Shown: positions 5,364 to 5,422 of the stretch, piece after piece
Layout: every line of letters starts with the position of its first letter
How positions within the stretch are numbered: position 1 is the stretch's first letter
Assembly: GCA_014763835.1 (NCBI GenBank)
Contig: JACXUQ010000107.1
Span: 1 to 5,422, forward strand
DNA: 5,422 nucleotides
Direction of reading: 5' to 3'
Source of the DNA: Thiotrichales bacterium
Lineage (GTDB): Bacteria > Pseudomonadota > Gammaproteobacteria > Thiomicrospirales > Thiomicrospiraceae
Translations under genes and position numbers: made by a program
Notes under the pieces: model-generated
What the model was told of the DNA's origin: nothing
What the model saw: only the letters and a program-made list of their open reading frames with translations
Databases searched by the model: none

Positions 5364-5387
5364 ATTTTAAAAGCTGTGCAAATTTTA
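5364..5387 (-). promoter_or_regulatory. Candidate promoter region of the thiamin-uptake operon
   Basis: Upstream of the riboswitch the minus strand is A+T-rich and holds two TAAAAT hexamers (5 of 6 matches to the -10 consensus), at 5387-5382 and 5369-5364. Either would start the RNA before the aptamer. No good -35 hexamer is found at 16-18 bases from either one, and the window ends at 5422, so the call rests on position and the -10 matches only. Confidence 0.3.
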
Positions 5388-5422
5388 TCGTACTTTTGTG
5401 CGAAAATTGACCGTAATTTTTA

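Overview
The window looks like chromosomal DNA from a gammaproteobacterium. The evidence is a PIMT-family methyltransferase with a proteobacterial-type N-terminus, a TonB-dependent outer-membrane receptor, and a thiamin pyrophosphate (TPP) riboswitch of the type found upstream of thiamin uptake genes. A sulfur-oxidising or methylotrophic marine lineage would fit, but that is only an impression from the protein style. No insertion sequence, tRNA, rRNA or CRISPR array was seen.

Layout. Positions 1-270 hold no gene I can support, only two hairpin-forming inverted repeats. Positions 271-918 (minus) encode a diverged protein-L-isoaspartate O-methyltransferase (Pcm) family protein. A 248-bp divergent intergenic region with minus-strand promoter candidates separates it from a plus-strand APH/choline-kinase-superfamily protein (1167-2093), whose catalytic loop is atypical. 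This gene meets a three-gene minus-strand operon tail to tail, with one base between the two stop codons. Read in its own direction, the operon consists of an A+T-rich promoter region (about 5350-5422), a TPP riboswitch (5236-5325) with a visible Shine-Dalgarno-sequestering platform, a TonB-dependent receptor (5145-3025), a small YkoF/MTH1187-like thiamin-binding protein (2965-2696), and a PnuC-family transporter best read as the thiamin transporter PnuT (about 2721-2095).

How the genes fit together. The riboswitch ties the operon to thiamin status. The receptor would bring thiamin or a precursor across the outer membrane using TonB energy, and PnuT would pass it across the inner membrane by facilitated diffusion. 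The YkoF-like protein, which has no signal peptide, would bind the vitamin or its pyrimidine moiety in the cytoplasm. PnuT needs its substrate trapped by phosphorylation, so the kinase-fold gene next door is a tempting but unproven thiamin kinase candidate; it has its own strand and no riboswitch. The main new content is the explicit riboswitch mechanism (alternative helices that hide or free the receptor's ribosome binding site), a second hairpin between the receptor and ykoF-like genes that may lower downstream expression, and the combination of TonB receptor, YkoF-like protein and PnuT in one operon.
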